A DNA stretch of 64,000 bases from Bemisia tabaci (lineage: Eukaryota > Arthropoda > Insecta > Hemiptera > Aleyrodidae), in NCBI RefSeq assembly GCF_918797505.1, contig NC_092801.1, positions 33,494,487 to 33,558,486 of the forward strand, given 5' to 3'. Position numbers and translations under genes: made by a program. Below are positions 45,411 through 57,302 of the stretch, in pieces; position 1 is the stretch's first letter; each line of letters starts with the position of its first letter. The notes beneath the pieces are model-generated. The model ran no database searches. It saw only the letters and a program-made list of their open reading frames with translations, and had not been told where the DNA came from.

Positions 45411-46417
45411 GGTTCGAAACAGTAGAATGTAGCCTCAAACAAAAATTTTAGGATTTAAGTTGGAGAAGCTGAAAATGAGGAAAACCCTCCATCCTCTAGA
45501 TCGTTACGTGGGTGAATTCAAATAAGGGTCAAATTCCAGGTTCTATTTCCTCCAAAAATTTTTTTGTGAATTTTTGGGCAAACCAAACTTTATTTTGACT
45601 ATCATTAGGTGTAGACTCAGGAAATATAGCTCGTCGAGCTTAATAGTTGGGCTTAAACCCGAATTTCCACCGTCAAGTGTATCATTTCCCAAAATTTGCT
45701 CTAATTTTGCCTGATTTCCCAAATTTTCGTCCCAGAGGTGACATATGATACTTTTAATTGAAAATTGCACACAATTGTCATAAAAGCATCGTCAAGCACT
45801 AAATTAAAGCATAATTGAAAACATTTAACCCTTTCCTATCTTGCAGAACCAAAAAAATTGAGGAAAAATCATCCGTCATAAAAGATATCTGGAGCTTATT
45901 CTGCTTGTCTTTTAGACAGTTCCGTCTGTTTATCAAAATGCGCACTGTTTTCCTTTAACACGAGAAGAAGCTTTTATTTCTTGGAATATTGCAATACAAA
46001 ATGGATCAAAAACACCGAATTTTAAAACTTCGAGTGGGCGTGTACCCGCTGAAGTGGAGATAAAGCCAGGAAAAGTTTGAGGACTAACACCGGTCAACTT
46101 TTTTTTTTTTTTTTGATTTTCCGAAGATTTGCCAATGGTTTTGAAGTAGATTTTTGGTGCTGATTCTGAAGAACACCTCCATTTAACTGTATCAGTGCGA
46201 TTTATCCTGGGAAAGTTCGGAAGTTTTCCGGAGCAATCGGAATTTTCCTTAAAAATCTAGCTTTTCCAGTAGAGTCAATTTTCCGGAAGAATCTATGCAC
46301 GATGGAAAAAATCCAGGAATTTTTCGATTTAGTAGCCTAAGATACATAAGAAACCCTATTGCACCCCTATCAAAATTTCCTTTCTTTTCCTAATACCAAG
46401 ATTTTCCGGTCCAGTTT
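45411..46417. other. Intergenic, no gene recognised
   Basis: Repeat-derived AT-rich sequence. A block near 45505-45540 (gtgggtgaattcaaataagg) is inverted relative to about 53699-53720, so it is an unnamed repeat fragment. Confidence 0.4.
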
Positions 46418-47163
46418 CATTAAAATCAATTAGTTAGTCACCGAGATAGTGTTTTAAGCCACGGCCACCATCTTAGATTTTCGAATCTTGGAAATTTGAC
46501 TAAAATTCGAGTTCCCCATTCAAAAATATCCGCGGGTACCAAGTTTCGCGTAAATCGCTTGATTAGGCGCTGAGGTAGCATTTTAGGCCATGTCCGCCAT
46601 CTTGGATTTTTGAATTTTGAAAATTCGACTAAAAATTCAAGTTCCCCATTGAAAAATACCCCCGGGTACCAAGTTTCACTTTAATCGACTGATTAGGTGC
46701 TAAGATAGCATTTTAGGCCACGTCCGCCATCTTGGATTTTCGAATTTTGAAAATTCGACTAAAAATTCGAGTTTCCCATTTCAAAATACCCGCGGGTACC
46801 AAGTTTCGCGTAAATCGATTGATTAGGCGCTGAGATAGCATTTTAGGCCATGTCCGCCATCTTGGATTTTCGAATTTTGAAAATTCGACTAAAAATTCAA
46901 GTTCCCCATTGAAAATTACCCTCGTGTACCAAGTTTCACTTAAATCGGTCGAAAAGAGCGCCTACAGGGCTTAAACAAACAAGTCTCAGTTGATTAGGCG
47001 CTGCGATAGCATTTTAGGTCATGTCCGCCATCTTGGATTTTCGAATTTTCAAAATTCGACTAAAAATTCGAGTTCCCCGTTGAAAAATACCCCCGGGTAC
47101 TAAGTTTCACTTAAATCGGTAGAAAAGAGCGCCTGCAGGGCTTAAACAAGCAAGTCTCGGTTG
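46418..47163. repeat. Roughly 130-bp satellite-like tandem repeat, about 5 copies
   Basis: The monomer contains gattaggcgctgagatagca, tccgccatcttggattttcg and gggtaccaagtttc. The block gccatcttggatttt recurs near 46598, 46727, 46857 and 47027, with a diverged first copy near 46468. The last interval is lengthened by an internal gtcgaaaagagcgcctacag block that itself recurs at about 47120. Confidence 0.85.
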
Positions 47164-47204
47164 TAACAGTTTTCCACTCTGTCCCACTAAACTGGGACAT
47201 GGGA

Positions 47205-47264
47205 CAGGATGGAAACATATGGGACAGGATGGAACGGGACAAGATGGAACGGGACAGGATGGAA
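47205..47264. repeat. 15-bp minisatellite
   Basis: Repeats of gggacaggatggaac and variants, about four copies. Confidence 0.8.
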
Positions 47265-47269
47265 TAAGC

Positions 47270-48250
47270 TGTTTTTGGCGCGTATACGTAGTATACCGCC
47301 TTTGCGATCGTTTCGAACCCTACTCGATACAATAACCGAGTCCCTTAGTTCCTTACCGAAAAGTGACTACCGCGAACTTCTGAGATTTTCCAAAGCGTGT
47401 AAAAAGTTTATTTATCCATCAATAATTATGATTTAAAGTTGTTTCTCATTCTGGGGCTCATTAGTTTATGTGCAGTGAATACCAAGAGTCTACGTTACTT
47501 GGTTTTTTCAAAAAAAGCCTAAGAATGCGACGCGCTGATTTAAATTATGCATATATAAGCAGAATCAAGCGAATTGATTCGAGGATGGCTGAGCAGGTCG
47601 GCACTCTCGAAATGAGAATTTAACTCCTCCGTTTTGTTCAAAACGTTGCTTTGACAGATCTGTAACCTCGGTTATAATTTCCAAAAGTTGGTACCCGTGC
47701 TCTGATAGTGCAATCTGTGTAAGTGCAATCTGTGATGAGCCTCGAGACTCAATAGACCATTAGCTAAACGTGGCTCATACAGGAATCCACTTACCCCTCT
47801 CTTTCCCACGCTCCTGCTCACTGCGTCGGCGTCTCGACGAACAATAGCTAATGACGGTTGCCAAGCGATGCCGGGATCCTCAGCCCGGATCCAAGTATAA
47901 AATTGGTGATGTATTACTTCGCCACTTCGTCGCATTCCTTTCCGATTTCCAACCGTATAGAGTCAATCCACCGTTGAAACAGCAAATGATGAATAGGAGT
48001 CACGAGAAACCATGAGTGTCATATGAAAGCGTGCTATAATCGGGTCATGTACTGCGTAAAGCAAGAATTGCACCGTCTGATTACTTTGCTCTCATTGGTT
48101 ATCCCTTATGTACGTCATGATTGATTGCCTCCGCATTTACCCCATTTTATCGGTTGGTGTGCTCATCTTCTTAGAGTTTGTCTATACTTCTTCGCCGTTG
48201 CCTAGTTCCCGATTTCACTGCTATGTCTGTCCGCCATTTTTGCGAGTAGA
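47270..48250. other. Intergenic region upstream of the OB-fold gene
   Basis: No supported gene. The minus-strand ORF 47672-47935 is moderately GC-rich but has no recognised domain. The promoter of the plus-strand gene should lie in its right part; no confident TATA or initiator was fixed. Confidence 0.4.
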
Positions 48251-48360
48251 TTCCGAGCTTCGTTTTTCGAGTCCTGTTCTTTTCTTTTGCGTGATTTTCA
48301 TCGTTTTATTGAAAGTTTCAAGTGTGCATCTGTCTTCCTGCACATCCAGCAACATCCACG
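48250..48360 (+). other. Probable 5' UTR exon of the OB-fold gene
   Basis: A transcript-like stretch ends at the good donor CATCCACG|gtaagatt (48360/48361). The next acceptor (tttgcag, 49337) is immediately followed by ATG. Start is not determinable. The 153-aa ORF at 48108-48569 runs through the donor and is not called as coding. Confidence 0.45.
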
Positions 48361-49337
48361 GTAAGATTATTTTATATTTACTGCTGTATTTATCATCCAC
48401 AGTTCGTCTTATACATGGCTCTTTGTATACAAGGGAATTCAGCCCACTATGGCATCAGAGTAGTGCTATTGCATCAATAAGTGAACATGTGATTCTCATT
48501 ACCTTCAATCCACCGGGCAATATCACCTTGAATGAAGAATCAAAATTTTTCATCATCTTATTTATTTAATGTGACAATTAGACCAAAGTCCCGTAACCCC
48601 TTCTTGGAAGGAAGCCCATTTGGTTCACGTCACTAATTACTGAACATATCAATATTGGGGCTATTTTCAATCTAAGTGATGGATCATGCTGTATACTTTG
48701 GAAATTTTGATACAAGTTTCTATCATGGGGTTAAGTGAAACTTATTCGAAACATACATGTCAGTACTAGGTTTGTATATCAATTATACCACAGTAAACAA
48801 CCAGACTTGATCAATACCATTGTTGAGGTATCGTTTTAGATGCATTGTTAATCTCAGCCGACTTAAAAGTACGAAATTGCATGATGCCATCATGAGTATG
48901 ACAAAAAAGTAGACATCCAGCCGCTATTCCAGCAATTGCGTTGTTGCGGTTAAGCCAGTTGTGTAGCGATGCCCAGAGCTCACTGGTTCACTGGCCAACT
49001 CGTCAGTCTCACAGTTGCTCAGCGCACCATCACATAGTATTGAATCATTGTGACCGTTTAATTTTAATTTCATCTATTCAATAATTTTCTTAAGTAAGAC
49101 ATATGAATTGATTCTTCCAAAACCTTTGATGATTTTCCAAATAAAACTCCTCCTGCATTATTTGTTATCGGCAGCATGTAGGTAATATAATGGATGGCAT
49201 TTAACATTGTATTTTTCAATCCTCTATCAACAAGCCATAAGTTTTTCTTCATATCTAATTTTTCCCCAATGCTTTGAAGATGAGAATTAAATTTTTTTTT
49301 GTGAAATGCTTATCTTAGCTAAATAATTTTTTTGCAG

Positions 49338-52300
49338 ATGGTTCGTAAAGTAGCGCCAAGAAAAAGAAAAAACTTCCAAAGCGAGAAAAATACTCCGCAG
49401 CGCAAGGTGCTTAAACTTCAACATGACGAAGCAGAAAACCCTTTAAACGTGAGTACTATGATTTTGTCATGGGAACGGAGTTCCCCATGATATTACAATC
49501 GTTCCGTTGCTTTCGCTATGGGATTCCCTATACCTCTGCGACCTTGAGCGTTTCGCCCAGTCTCCGATTTTTGGTTGATTTTCCGATGTATCAAAAACCG
49601 TTGTATTTTTTAGCCAATCATGTCTCTACGTCAAGTTGTGTTGATTCCTAAAATTCGCTTTCAGCGAGTTTTTTTCCACCTCGAGATGTCGTGTCTGACT
49701 GGTAAATCTGCGCAGAACCACGAAGTTCCGTTTTTAGGCAAATTCTTTTTTTTGGGAGGTTCTGATTGGTTATTTTTCGCCATCAGTCTTCTGTTCGTTG
49801 GTGCAAAAGATCGCCTACCTCGTTGCTCTTGAGAAGCCGCCATTATCCCACCTCAAATTTTAAACATAGATATGTCACTTTTGCAACTCTGCTGCATTCA
49901 ATCCTTTCAAAATTAATTCTGCATTCAATAATTCATGAAAATTTAGTCAAGATACTTTCTAAATTGCATCTGAGCAATATTGAGAGTGTAAAATCACATC
50001 TCACCTATCTGCCTACTATGTTATCATTTACATTATAATAATCATTATTTGCCGTCGTAATCTGTATTTTTCTTTTATAATCATATTTCCAGAAGATACT
50101 GATATTGACGATGTCATCTCCGAAGTTGATGAACAAGATAACAATAAGAAGAGTACCTGGCATTTTAACGGTAAGAAAAAATTTAAATGCGAATACAATA
50201 TACACTTGTAAGTTGATGGTGTAACTGCAGCAATACATATCTCCATTTGCAGCGTTGCAGAATTCCTGGCACATTTTATTTTCTACTTGGAAAACTACTG
50301 AACATCATGGTTTCAAAATTTCAATGATTTTCCTTTTTTCTATGAAGAATATTCTATGAAATCTTCAAGCCATGATGTTGGTTTTGTCTCCTTTTAAAAT
50401 ATGAAATTTTTGCAGAAATTTTGAAACACTGAAACCAAAATACGCATATTTACAGTTTCACAGTCAAAATATTACTTTTTTAAAATATAACATACAATAT
50501 TCTTTTTGCTTCAAGAGAAATAGATTAATGTAAAATATGAATCAACTGTGGTTATGCATAACTGTGCATCGCTGATGTGCTTGTCTAGATCATTTAATTA
50601 TTTGTACCTTAACACAAATTAAGAGGATGTGTTCAATGATTAAGCCTCCTTTTCCAAACCAATGAAAATATGCCTGACCAAAAATAATCCACCCTCAAAA
50701 TATTTTCTCCACTATTCTGCCGTGCTAAGGAAAAACGCCATATGAACCTCCAGACATTGCCAAATCTCCTTCGACAAATCACTAAATTTCAAGGCAGTTT
50801 GTAAATATTTTTCTTTCAATTTCTCAAGTATTTTTGCTTGCAATATCATCATAAAAGTCTGCAAATTTCTAGAAAAAATATTGATAATTATCGTCAAAAA
50901 TAAACATTTTATTGGAGGAAATTAGGCAACTCCCTAATGTTCATACAACATTCTTCCTTGGCATGGCAGTATCGTCTATCCTGGTTACCTCCTTTTTGGT
51001 TTCATTCATGTTCAATATCATACGAATAGTAATTACGTGTCTTATCACTGATGGACAGAAACAGGCTCAAAGAAATCATGAAATGTATGTACTATTCTTA
51101 AATAACATGCTCTCTCCTCTGTTTCTCTATAATTATTGAAGAGTTAAAATATCAGCAAGTATCATGGGTTTTTATTCCTGTAATGACATTTCTTTCCTAT
51201 TGATTTCTATATCTTCATTTTTTCATGTAACTATTTTCAAAATTCATTTCTTATTTTATATTGTACATTATGTTTCATAAACATTAGATGAGTCTGCAGT
51301 AGACGTAAACATGCCGATCACACAAATTAACACAGACAAAAATCAAAAGCCTATAATTGGTAAAGTAGTCTCGCTTACCAGTCTTGCTTCCTATAAAAGC
51401 CCCCAGAAAAATGGACTAATAATTAAGTCCATCCTTCAAGATATGTCTGGCCAAATGGGCCTGTTGCAAACTTTTGCTAGAGCAAAACTAAGAGTTGTTT
51501 CTTACAGATAATGCCTCCAAAATCACGATAAGCGCATCGGTAAAGTCTGAAATGCACTCACAACTTCACAATCTGCCTAAGAAATTTGCGGTTTTTTGAG
51601 CTTCCCGCTTCGAAAACGATACTACGGTACAGGTGAACATTTTGTTAGAGGAGCCGTTCCATTGGCGGCAATACTCATCATGGCCGACGCCAGTCCGCCA
51701 AAACACGTGTGATGGGACGAGATAACATCTGAACAGGATTAAATCAGATAACAATCGGCGTGTTTACGTTTATATTTTCCTCGCCCGCCTTAATTGATCT
51801 TGAACTCTCCTCGAATTACTCGCGGAACTGCGCAAGCGTCGGCCATGATGAATATTGCCGACGATGGAGGGACTCATCTAACAAAATGTTCACCTGTGCA
51901 GTAGTATCGTTTTTGAAGCGGGAAGCTCAAAATAACGCAAATTTCTTACGCAGATTGTGAATTTATGAGTGCATTTCAGACTTTGCCGATGCGCTCATCG
52001 TGATTTTTGAGGCATTATCTATAGGAAACAACTCTTCATTCTGCTCTAGCAAAAGTTTGCAACAGGCCCATTCTGTTAACAGGATTCAATGAACAAGCTG
52101 AAAAATTAGCCTCAATTTTAGAATTGAATGAAAGTTATCAAATATCGAAGGCAATAGTAAAGCCTGCTGCACCACTCTTTAATAAAACAAGTCATCCCTA
52201 TGAATTAATTGCGTCCCAGAAAACACAAATCGAACGAGTCAGCAAAAACAAGGTCAATTTGCCTGATGTCACTCACAATTTTGCTGCATTTGAAGACATT

Positions 52301-52594
52301 AATAATAACTTGATTCCCCAAAATACTATTGTTCATGTCGAAGGCACTGTTACTGAAGTATTTTCTGCTTCCTCCGGCATAAATACATATCAGAAACCAT
52401 ATGAACGCAGAGCAGTAACACTTACAGATTATGCTGATAATAAACTTAATCTTATTTTATGGAACGCCAATGTTAATATAATTCAGAAAGAGCATATTGG
52501 CCGCAGAGTCAAAATATTTGACACGAAAATTTCCTTATTTCAAGAAGCTGTCTATGTAAATGCATCCAACTCTAGAATGGAAATAGATTATTAA
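49338..52594 (+). CDS. RPA1-like double OB-fold protein, coding exon split by a transposon
   Basis: Exons: 49338-49452 (basic head MVRKVAPRKRKNF, likely nuclear targeting), 50093-50170 (acidic DTDIDDVISEVDEQ), then 51288-51456 plus 52072-52594, which form one exon split by a 613-bp element. Joined, 885 nt give 294 aa. The first OB fold runs PIIGKVVSL through DMSGQ, ILLTGFNEQAEKLASILEL, and ISKAIVKPA; the second runs HVEGTVTEVFSASS through RRAVTLTDYADNKLNLILW. Pattern and order resemble RPA1 DNA-binding OB folds, so single-stranded nucleic acid binding is likely. The first exon needs the donor GTGA|gtacta at 49453 for phase; the stronger gtgagt at 49449 leaves the next exon out of frame. With the element retained, the ORF stops at 51511. 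AATAAA at 52721 follows the stop. Confidence 0.72.
50717..50970. mobile_element. CTGCCGTGC MITE in an intron of the OB-fold gene
   Basis: Ends ctgccgtgctaaggaaaaac-gcc and ttccttggcatggcag. Lies in the intron between 50170 and 51288. Confidence 0.75.
51457..52069. mobile_element. 613-bp foldback element inside a coding exon
   Basis: Ends GGGCCTGTTGCAAACTTTTG and its complement. Arms of about 233 bp, roughly 90% identical by eye, with a loop of about 145 bp. AT is duplicated on the two sides. Removal of the element plus one AT gives SGQ-ILLTGFNEQ in frame, which fixes the insertion point. Confidence 0.85.
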
Positions 52595-52720
52595 TGACAC
52601 ACTTCTCCAATTTTTATCAGTACAAATTCTTAACTTCATAACAAATTGATAACTTGTAAATTTTACAAATATTTATTAAAATTTATATCTTTTAAATTTT
52701 TCATTCAGTATTCTTTTATA

Positions 52721-52726
52721 AATAAA
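52721..52726 (+). terminator. Polyadenylation signal AATAAA
   Basis: Canonical hexamer 127 bp after the stop of the OB-fold gene. A second possible signal (taataaaa) is near 52791. Confidence 0.55.
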
Positions 52727-52799
52727 CAATGTATCATTTTCTCATATATGTCCAGTTTTTATGTAGTCTATAAATATAATGTTAATAAAATCGTCTCAT

Positions 52800-54420
52800 T
52801 TTTACAATAACTGTGTACACATTTGTTTTAGATCACAAACCTGAGTGCCTTAGAGATATGACAGGATTTTTTGGCTCCTTTATTGTGACAAGTGTGCAAC
52901 ATCCAAGGTACGAATTATTGGCGCGCCATATCAACACTTTGTGTTGGATATCTCTGCTTGTTTAAGCTTATCTCTAACAGTAAAGACAATTTTGGTGTTT
53001 TTTTTCACGGAATATTTAGTAGCACATCCTAGAGGATCGGAATAAGAGAAAATTTTCCCTAACGCACACTTCGAAAGTATTTTACGAGCTGATATTAGTA
53101 TGTGTGTGTATGCTTGACGCCCTGGTAGTTATCGTGTATAGAATTCTGTTTGGCATCGTTAATGGCGTTAATCTTGCACAAAAATTTGCGAATTTCAGAA
53201 TTTTGCCATCTACGACGTGTGAACTGTTCTATCAAAACAAAAAAAGTCGTTTTTGGAAAAACCTCAACGTTACGGCAATCATTTAGAGCTTATTACATCG
53301 TTGCCATGTCTCTCCTGACTGTTGCTGACTGTTGCTCGGGACAATGATTCTAGGGCGTCAAAAAGTTATTGATGGAGCAAAAAAGAAATTGACATATTTT
53401 TTTTCTCAAATTCAAAAGCATTACCTATCATCTCCGATAAAGTTTTCTCAAATAATCACTCTGGTTATGCTGCAACATCGATTTAAAGTCAAGAACCAGG
53501 CACGGGGGACAGGCAAATTTGGGAGAAATATAGGCAATTTGCACATTCAAAATTCTCCGAAATTTTTATTTCAGTCCAAGTAAAGTGGGAAATAGCATGT
53601 AGTAGTCAACAATAGTGTGGAAAATGAGAAAAAAATTTTATTTGCCCATGTTTCTCAGATTATGACGATTAAAACCGCTCGGGACACCAGATTAGACGCT
53701 TATTTGAACTCACCCACGTATCTTATGAACTGCCCCGGGGCAGGATTTCAATTTTTTGCGAAAAATTATACCTTGAATTTCAAAGTGAAATATTTCATGA
53801 GATCGGAAAAATATGGCAAATATTTTTCAAAATCAAATGCAAAATCAAATGAAAGGCAACTGGTTTTTGTTTCTTGGTGTTTTTTAGTGCGTATTGCATA
53901 GCCAGCCTAAAAATATGTTTCCGATTTTTCACAACGATGGAAAATTTCATGAAATATTTCACTGAAATTTTCAACATTTCATATTCTTTCTTCATTTCAC
54001 ACGTGCAGCCCTGCCCCTGGGTCGGTTCCTGAATTTTACGAAATGCGAGCGGTCACGGTCAACTTTCTAAACTGTTGCAGCTGAAATTGACGGGTCTCCA
54101 GACAATTTTCGAGGACCTGCGGATAAATTCGCTCATTTGCCTGGACTCAGCGAGAGATTCAATTAAGTGCATTTTAATCTAGAGGCGAAACGCAACGAAC
54201 CTTCGTCGATCAATCACTTGAGAGCTAGGACGGAAATTCGAAATCGTGACTTAGGACTCCCGCTGGGCCCATATGGCACTTAGAAACCTCATCGCCGACA
54301 ATGTTGTTCACTCCATTAAGCAAAGCTATCTTTTTTAACTATAACGGTCCGTCATGGGATAACTCAAGAGTTCTCATTTACTTTTGAACTTAATACATGT
54401 AGAATACATCCTAACACATA
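52800..54420. other. Intergenic, no gene recognised
   Basis: Several ORFs of 60-94 aa occur here but none has a domain, splice context or codon pattern that I would support. Some internal inverted similarity (tgaaatatttcatgagat and tttcatgaaatatttca near 53790 and 53950). Confidence 0.4.
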
Positions 54421-54426
54421 TTGATC

Positions 54427-54657
54427 AGGGTTGCCACAGAATTTAGAAAATGAAATTCCCTGACATTTCCCTGACACATTTTGGTGAAATTCCCTGACAA
54501 TTGAAGATGCTTCTAATGGTTAAGAAGGCATCATTGAAAGTAGTTTTCAGGCAAAATTTCTTGTTCAAAATCTCAAATCCATTCTAAAAAGCAAATGAAG
54601 GTGATTCAACACATTTCCCCTGACATTTCCCGGTTTTCCCTGACTGTGGCAACCCTG
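54427..54657. mobile_element. AGGGTTGCCACAG-type MITE
   Basis: Ends agggttgccacagaatttag and ctgactgtggcaaccct, with ttccctgacatttccc repeats inside. A related left end is at about 57347 (agggctgccacag). Confidence 0.7.
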
Positions 54658-55014
54658 ATTGATACATCTTTCGATGAGTTCCAGTCTCGAGTCTCGATAA
54701 ACTTTAAGATTCTCACTGAAGAAAAACAGAGGGTAGAGGCCGCTTTGAAAATACACTGTCTAGTGTCTATGACTGTCACACGCATGTAACAAATCTAAGC
54801 TGAAAATCAGGAAGTTGATCTTTAAAATTGATCACTCCAAAATTTTCAACCGTGCAGACTCCGAAGTCGACCGATATTTTTTAAACTTTGGAGGACTGTA
54901 GCTTCGCGGGGTGTAACCTCAGAGTCCATCTTCGCACGGGGTAAACGTCTTATTACTTTCAGCTGAAGAATCGTCCTCTGAAATCCCGCCGGTTAAACCT
55001 TACGCACCCGCATA

Positions 55015-55263
55015 CTGTCATGCTAAGGAAAAGCGCCGCATCAACATTCGATTGTGGCCAAATTTCTCCTCATAAAATTATTCTTTTTGAGGAGAATTTC
55101 GAATATTTTTTCTTGGAATTTTCTGATAATTTGGATCTGGTCACAAATAATATCCGAAAAGTTGAGAGAAAAATTTTCGCTGATTTTCCTGGGAATTCAT
55201 ATTGTATCGAAAAAAATTTGGCAACGTCTGAGGGCTCATATGGCGTTCTTCTTTAGCACGGCA
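55015..55263. mobile_element. CTGCCGTGC MITE
   Basis: Ends ctgtcatgctaaggaaaagc-gcc and ggcgttcttctttagcacgg. About 250 bp, diverged arms. Confidence 0.7.
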
Positions 55264-55354
55264 ATATGTTTCGGCGCGTTCAGATTTTTATCACGTGTGG
55301 CCAGCCGGCGTCGCGGCGCCGGTAGAGGGAGCTTTTGCCGGTACCGATGGACTA

Positions 55355-55662
55355 GAGTCCCTTTATACTGAGAGTCAAGACAACACCCCCTCATGGAGTC
55401 ACGAACGGGAATAAAGATTACAGAAATTGAACGTTTTTCGTAATCTTTGATTGGCCCATTCTCAAATTCCTTTCTCCGTCCCTTCTCTCATTCCGTTTCT
55501 TCCTTGCCGAACCCGTAATTCCCTGGTCCATCCCAGATTATAATCTTTGCAATCGGTGAAAATGTAATCTTTATTCCCGTTTGTGACACTGTGAAGGCCT
55601 GAAATACGGGAACCAATCAGAAGTGGATCCACATTGTCTTGACTCTCGGTATAAAGGGATTC
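55355..55662. mobile_element. 308-bp TA-flanked MITE, copy 2
   Basis: Same length and ends as 44122-44429. TA at 55353-55354 and 55663-55664. Few differences from copy 1 (cacaaac versus cacgaac). Confidence 0.9.
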
Positions 55663-55707
55663 TACGATAGACGATGTCGACGCGGCGCACGGTGAATCGA
55701 ATGAATT

Positions 55708-55899
55708 AGAGAAGTCGGACATGAAGTTTTTGACTCAAACTGTAAATTTTGAAGTTCATACCGTCACATTTTAAATTGTAAAGGGTTATTCTGGAAGACA
55801 ATTTCACAAGAAAACCAATGAAGCCACTTTTAGAACCTCGAAGTTTTGTATAAACGGAGTTGTGAGCTTTTAGAGTTTCCAAATTTTGTCTGACCTCTC
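55708..55899. mobile_element. AGAGGTCGGACA-type MITE, copy 1
   Basis: Ends agagaagtcggacatgaag and tttgtctgacctct. The internal block agaacctcgaagttttgtat is shared with 62031-62278. Confidence 0.65.
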
Positions 55900-55915
55900 C
55901 CACTGACTCGATCTA

Positions 55916-56265
55916 GAGTACCTACATAGAGAGAGTATGGACAACTTGAAATATGTAGCTCTTAGGGCCCAAAAGGGTAGGTAACCTTTGAAAACGAAAA
56001 ATGTCACTGTCAATCTTTAGACTCCAATATTAAACGAAAATGGACAAGAAAATTCATAAGTAAGCATTCTTCCGCAAAAGTGAGTAAGTTTATGCAAAAA
56101 CCAAGTCAAATACGTGCTTTACCAACGACAGTTCCCAACAATTGTGATCATAAATCACTCTAGATGATTTGAATTCATAGATTGCCTACCCTTATGGGGT
56201 CTAAGAACTCCATCACCTAACCTCAAAATTTTCGACAAGTCCGTACTCTCTCTATATAGGTACTC
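55916..56265. mobile_element. 350-bp TA-flanked MITE
   Basis: Ends gagtacctacatagagagag-tatgga and the complement tccgtactctctctatatag-gtactc, TA on both sides. Confidence 0.8.
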
Positions 56266-56269
56266 TAAC

Positions 56270-56588
56270 TCGATCCACTGTGCGGCGGCGCGGCGGTGCG
56301 GTGTTTTGGCCGCGAGTACACGTGTATCCGAATTCCAGGGGGGCGTCGCGTCGGCTATCAGTCGTCACGGGAGGTGAAAGTTTAGCGCCCGAATTAGTCG
56401 TCGGCGGGAGTTCGGGACCGAGACACCGACATGACAGGAGCCGAAATCGGGCGCAGCGAATCCTGTCCTGTGTCCGTCTGGTCCTGGTATCCGCTGGGGC
56501 CGGGGCCCATGAATAATGGATCCCCCGTTTTTGGGCGCCGCCAAGCGCCAAGCACTCGGACCTGCCCGATACCATATCATGCATCCCG
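56270..56588. other. GC-rich island, no gene assigned
   Basis: Markedly GC- and CpG-rich against an AT-rich background, with ORFs in several frames on both strands, as GC-rich DNA gives by chance. Could be a promoter/5' UTR of a gene not otherwise visible, or a GC-rich repeat. The cactgtgcggcggcg start recalls about 62287 (ctactgtgcgcc). Confidence 0.35.
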
Positions 56589-56718
56589 ATATGGACGTAT
56601 TTCTATCAAACGGAACTATGTGCATTAAGACATGCGCCCTGAGACCCGTAAGAATATGTGCATAACAGGGCTCACGTCATAATGCACATAGTTCCGTTTG
56701 ATAGAAATACGTCCATAT
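56589..56718. mobile_element. 130-bp MITE with perfect 39-bp inverted ends
   Basis: Ends atatggacgtatttctatca-aacggaacta, exact complements over 39 bp. TA-type insertion (ga-TA-tggacg). Same family as 38149-38369. Confidence 0.88.
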
Positions 56719-57069
56719 GATGGATTGTTTCGGTTCCAAACCCGGAGAGCAATAATAGAGGCATCTACTAGTGTCCTGACAATAGACGAAACTTTTACTT
56801 TCCGAGCCGTATTCATAGTTGTTTAAAACAGCTCCGTTCATTAGAAGGCCTTCCACACTGGAAAGTACGGAAAATATTCTGAAAGTACTCGATGAGTACA
56901 CTGAAAAAAAAAGGCACTTGGCTGTATAGAAATAACGTCCGTTACGGGCTCCGAGGCCGAAAGTTACGGGTGCTGGAGCCATAGCCTCAATTGCTCCCGG
57001 TGCCACGTCCGGAACTTTCGGCGTCTGAGCCTGGAACGCGGATGGTATGTCTAAATAGTCCGTAAATAC

Positions 57070-57302
57070 ACACTGGAAAAAAAAAAAAACCACATTGGAT
57101 CTAGAGTCCAGACTCTTAAAAACATCGACAAGAAAAATTGCTCTTGATTCAATCGGATTTAGGCTTGAATCAAGAACCAGGCCTCTTAATTTGAGCGGAT
57201 TTCCATTTGATTTAAGCTTGAATCTGATTGAATCAAGAGTCTTTTTTCTTGTCAATGTCTTCAAGAGTCTGGACTCTAGATCCAATGTGTTTTTTTCCGG
57301 TG
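57070..57302. mobile_element. CACTGGAAAAAA-ended foldback MITE
   Basis: Ends cactggaaaaaa and ttttttccggtg. Inside, ggatctagagtccagactct and its complement, and gaatcaagag.cttgattc pairs, make a near-continuous palindrome. Confidence 0.8.

Noticed and set aside
47672..47935. 87-aa minus ORF as a gene
   Set aside because: No recognised domain, no clear splice sites or neighbours, and it lies in the likely promoter region of the plus-strand gene.
48108..48569. 153-aa plus ORF as coding
   Set aside because: It is a low-complexity hydrophobic/Ser frame that runs across a good splice donor at 48360; a 5' UTR exon fits better.
53617..53995. 94-aa and 66-aa ORFs on opposite strands
   Set aside because: They lie in internally palindromic AT-rich sequence and have no domain.
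56252..56628. Overlapping 65-110 aa ORFs on both strands of the GC-rich island
   Set aside because: All frames are open because stop codons are rare in GC-rich DNA; no domain or splice context favours one.
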